Source: Desulfonatronospira thiodismutans ASO3-1 (lineage in GTDB: Bacteria > Desulfobacterota > Desulfovibrionia > Desulfovibrionales > Desulfonatronovibrionaceae). Taken from it: DNA of 64,000 nt. The DNA lies in contig NZ_ACJN02000001.1 in the NCBI RefSeq assembly GCF_000174435.1, positions 547,658-611,657 on the forward strand, written 5' to 3'. Both the position numbers and the translations under genes were made by a program. A model generated the notes under the pieces. The model saw nothing but the letters and a program-made list of their open reading frames with translations, searched no databases and was not told the origin of the DNA. Within the stretch, counting starts at the first letter, position 1. Each line of letters opens with the position of its first letter. Positions 61,904 to 64,000 of this stretch are shown here, piece after piece.

Positions 61904-62116
61904 CTAAACGATTTTCATGCAGGTTCTTATCTGCAGTTCCTTGAGGATGACCTCTTCGTAATTAATGCGCGGTCCCGGCGTCTTATAGGCTTCATCGTCA
62001 TTGAATCTGTCCAGAAACTGGCTTTCCTCCCAGAAATCCAGAAGTTCTTCGTCACCCAGAATCTTTACTTGTTCTTCCAGAGGATAATTGTCAGGATTGC
62101 GTAGAAAATAGGCCAT
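61904..62116 (-). CDS. Small acidic protein, unknown function
   Basis: A 70-residue soluble protein with many Glu and Asp residues (EEQVKILGDEELLDFWEESQFLDRFNDDEAY) and no recognisable motif. A good GGGAGGG ribosome-binding site lies about nine bases before its ATG on the reverse strand, which supports a real gene. It converges with the RRM gene and diverges from cheW. Function unknown. Confidence 0.6.
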   Translation of the reverse strand: MAYFLRNPDNYPLEEQVKILGDEELLDFWEESQFLDRFNDDEAYKTPGPRINYEEVILKELQIRTCMKIV

Positions 62117-62326
62117 TATTGAATGAACCCTCCCATACTTGAGTTTAAAAAAATATCTCTTACTCCTTGATAACAGATATTAACCACAAGCTGGTTTTTT
62201 GGCAACATATTTTGACTTGATAAAATAAAGAAAAAGATTTAGCGCTGTTAACCAGAAAATTCATTATTGATTCCTCTTATAGTTATTGCCGGAAACAATT
62301 ATTAAGAACTTACGCAGGAGATAACC

Positions 62327-62803
62327 ATGGAAAATCACACCCAGAAAAAGGATGCCGACCTGCTGCAGATGGTCACTTTCAATATCGGCGGCGAAGAATT
62401 CGGTGTGGAGATTCTCACGGTTCAGGAAATCATCAGGATGATGCAGATTACCAAGGTGCCCAAAGCCCCTGATTTTGTAGAAGGGGTGATCAACCTCAGA
62501 GGCAAGGTGATACCGGTGATAGACCTGCGCAAGAGATTCGGCCTGGACTCCAGGGGCCATGACAAGAACACCCGGATTGTCGTTGTGGAGATCAACAAAA
62601 TGATCGTAGGCTTTATTGTCGATTCCGTCTCAGAAGTTCTGAGAATCCCTGCAGATACTGTCGAACCTCCGCCTCCGGTGGTGGCCGGACTTGATTCGGA
62701 ATATATAAGCGGTGTAGGCAAGCTTGAAGACAGGTTGCTCATTTTGCTGGACCTGGACAGGCTGCTAAGCCGGGAAGAAAAAAAGGTCTTGAGTCAGGTT
62801 TAA
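62327..62803 (+). CDS. cheW: CheW-like chemotaxis coupling protein
   Basis: A 158-residue adaptor that links chemoreceptors to the CheA kinase. The typical segments are MVTFNIGGEEFGVEILTVQEIIRM, PDFVEGVINLRGKVIPVIDLRKRFGL, and GFIVDSVSEVLRIPADTVEPPP. AGGAGATAACC precedes the ATG. No other chemotaxis gene is adjacent; it is followed by mfd after 30 bases. The upstream 200 bases contain an A/T-rich promoter region. Confidence 0.92.
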   Translation: MENHTQKKDADLLQMVTFNIGGEEFGVEILTVQEIIRMMQITKVPKAPDFVEGVINLRGKVIPVIDLRKRFGLDSRGHDKNTRIVVVEINKMIVGFIVDSVSEVLRIPADTVEPPPPVVAGLDSEYISGVGKLEDRLLILLDLDRLLSREEKKVLSQV

Positions 62804-62833
62804 GCAAAACCGGATTGTAATTCGGAATCAAGA

Positions 62834-64000
62834 TTGTTTGTAGATCCCAGCTTAAAAGAGAAGCTTCTGGATTCAGGCCGGCAATCCAGGCATATCCATA
62901 TCCACAAGGCAGGTCCGGCTACTCAGATCTATCTTGCCGAATACCTGCGCCGTCAGGGACACGATGCTGTGCTGGTGCTCCCTCCCAACTCTGATGTAAA
63001 GCAGTACATGCAACTGGCTGAGATATTCAGCCGGACTTCTATGGAAAAGGATAAATTCTGGGAGTCATCCTGGTTTTTCCTTCCTTCACCAGGGCATTCC
63101 AGCAGACCTGCATGGGGCAGGATATGGGCCTCAATGTTCGGGCTTATGCAGCAAAAGGGCAAAGCAGCCGTTTTGACTGCGGATTCCATGCTGAACTATC
63201 TTCCGCCTCCTGACGTGGTCCGGGACGTGTTCCTTCTGCTTATGACCGGTGAGGAAACAAATCCTGGAGACATACTGGATAAGCTCGTTGAATGGGGTTA
63301 TGTCAGGGTTTTTATGGTCACATCACCGGGAGAGGTGTCCCAGAGGGGAGATATTCTGGATATTTATGCCCCTGGTTATCCTCATCCCCTGCGCCTTGAA
63401 TTCTTTGGAAACCACCTGGAAAGCATCCGAACCTTTGAGCCTGTATCTCAAAGGTCCATCCGCCAGCTTGAAGAATGCCTGATACTGCCCGTATCCCCGA
63501 GTCCAATGGAGGACCACCTGGTAAAACAGGCCAGGGACAAGGCGGATTATCTCAAGTCTACCGGTGAAATCAGCAGAGAACTTCGCCAGAGGCTGGAGTT
63601 CAAGCTGGAGGAAAAAGATCCGTTTTATCCTGCCGGTCTTTTCTATTCCAGTCCGGGGGAAATTTCGGAATTCCTGCCAGAGGATGCTCATTTTTTTCTG
63701 GTGGACACCGCGCGTCTTAGAACATCTCTCGAAGAAGAGGAATGGAAGCTCAAACAGTGGGCCGAAGCCGAGGGGTGGCCTGAAAAGCTTTTTTTTCAGC
63801 CTGAAGTCCGGGCCAGGACCATGTGGCACAACAGGCGGCAGGTGGTGTTTGAAAGGCTGGTTATGGGTCAGAAATCCAGGGGTGTTGATCTTGGTGAAAA
63901 AGAGATAAACAGCTTCTCGGATATTTTCTGGAAACCCCAGGACAACCGCAGGCCCTGGCCTGCATTTCTGCAGGCCCTGAAGGAATGGAAAAGGACAGCC
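62834..64000 (+). CDS. mfd: Transcription-repair coupling factor Mfd (5' part, runs off the window)
   Basis: The frame from TTG 62834 is open to the window's end, giving 389 residues of the N-terminal UvrB-like and following domains. Recognisable parts: HIHKAGPATQIYLAEYL, VEWGYVRVFMVTSPGEVSQRGDILDIYAPGYPHPLRLEFFG and ESIRTFEPVSQRSI, typical of Mfd. The helicase domains lie beyond the window. Start choice is uncertain; TTG 62834 is the first suitable start after the cheW stop in the same frame. Mfd removes RNA polymerase stalled at DNA damage and recruits UvrA. Confidence 0.88.
   Translation, partial: MFVDPSLKEKLLDSGRQSRHIHIHKAGPATQIYLAEYLRRQGHDAVLVLPPNSDVKQYMQLAEIFSRTSMEKDKFWESSWFFLPSPGHSSRPAWGRIWASMFGLMQQKGKAAVLTADSMLNYLPPPDVVRDVFLLLMTGEETNPGDILDKLVEWGYVRVFMVTSPGEVSQRGDILDIYAPGYPHPLRLEFFGNHLESIRTFEPVSQRSIRQLEECLILPVSPSPMEDHLVKQARDKADYLKSTGEISRELRQRLEFKLEEKDPFYPAGLFYSSPGEISEFLPEDAHFFLVDTARLRTSLEEEEWKLKQWAEAEGWPEKLFFQPEVRARTMWHNRRQVVFERLVMGQKSRGVDLGEKEINSFSDIFWKPQDNRRPWPAFLQALKEWKRTA

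Overview
The window looks like chromosomal DNA from a sulfate-reducing-type deltaproteobacterium (Desulfobacterota), most likely Desulfovibrionales and possibly close to the haloalkaliphilic Desulfonatrono- group. That placement is inference from gene content: a PxxKW-type Cys-rich protein, a HesB-like selenoprotein, the LL-diaminopimelate aminotransferase (DapL) lysine route, a diheme-type fumarate reductase, DsrE-like and rhodanese proteins, and a cysteine synthase fused to a cysteinyl-tRNA synthetase-like domain. No rRNA, tRNA, CRISPR array, prophage or complete insertion sequence was found.

Layout. 0-5 kb: rsmD, coaD, miaA, two exported proteins of unknown role, pgsA, with tatA converging. 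5-11 kb: a flavoprotein-like/rhodanese fusion, two unknown proteins, a regulator plus acyl-CoA ligase pair, a HAD phosphatase. 11-16 kb: yggT, divIVA, two small DUF proteins, then ilvB-ilvN-ilvC. 16-22 kb: a GspE/PilB-type ATPase, the CysK-CysRS-like fusion, a phosphoesterase and exonuclease III. 22-27 kb: frdCAB, a two-subunit fumarase and a PNPOx-fold protein, i.e. a fumarate/succinate/malate block. 27-44 kb: an accessory-looking stretch with MoaE-like, nitronate monooxygenase-like, coiled-coil, typA, molybdopterin oxidoreductase, methyltransferase, a selenocysteine peroxiredoxin, DsrE-like, nitroreductase, an RRM protein, cardiolipin synthase and dapL, interspersed with many small palindromic mobile elements. 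44-58 kb: a selenocysteine HesB/IscA protein, PxxKW protein, M20 peptidase, mnmG, a PilZ protein, corC, lnt, prfB (programmed frameshift), a diguanylate cyclase, a MinD/FlhG-like ATPase, an HU/IHF protein, dapF, dapA, an FMN oxidoreductase and pyrR. 58-64 kb: copA, a second RRM gene, a small unknown gene, cheW and the start of mfd, which runs off the window.

Three themes stand out. (1) UGA recoding: two genes have in-frame UGA codons at the catalytic/ligand Cys position, each followed by a hairpin suited to be a bacterial SECIS, and prfB uses a UGA frameshift. The HesB gene is also preceded by a strongly initiated 26-residue Cys-containing leader ORF that overlaps its start. (2) Miniature mobile elements: at least six short elements have related terminal repeats (GTAWCYRTTYAG), and most have 8-bp target duplications. 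Inside several, an interchangeable hairpin cassette is flanked by direct copies of GGGACWGTCCC; filled and empty versions of the same shells are both present. (3) An unusual fusion: PLP cysteine synthase joined to a CysRS-like domain that has lost its HIGH, KMSKS-region and zinc-ligand residues.
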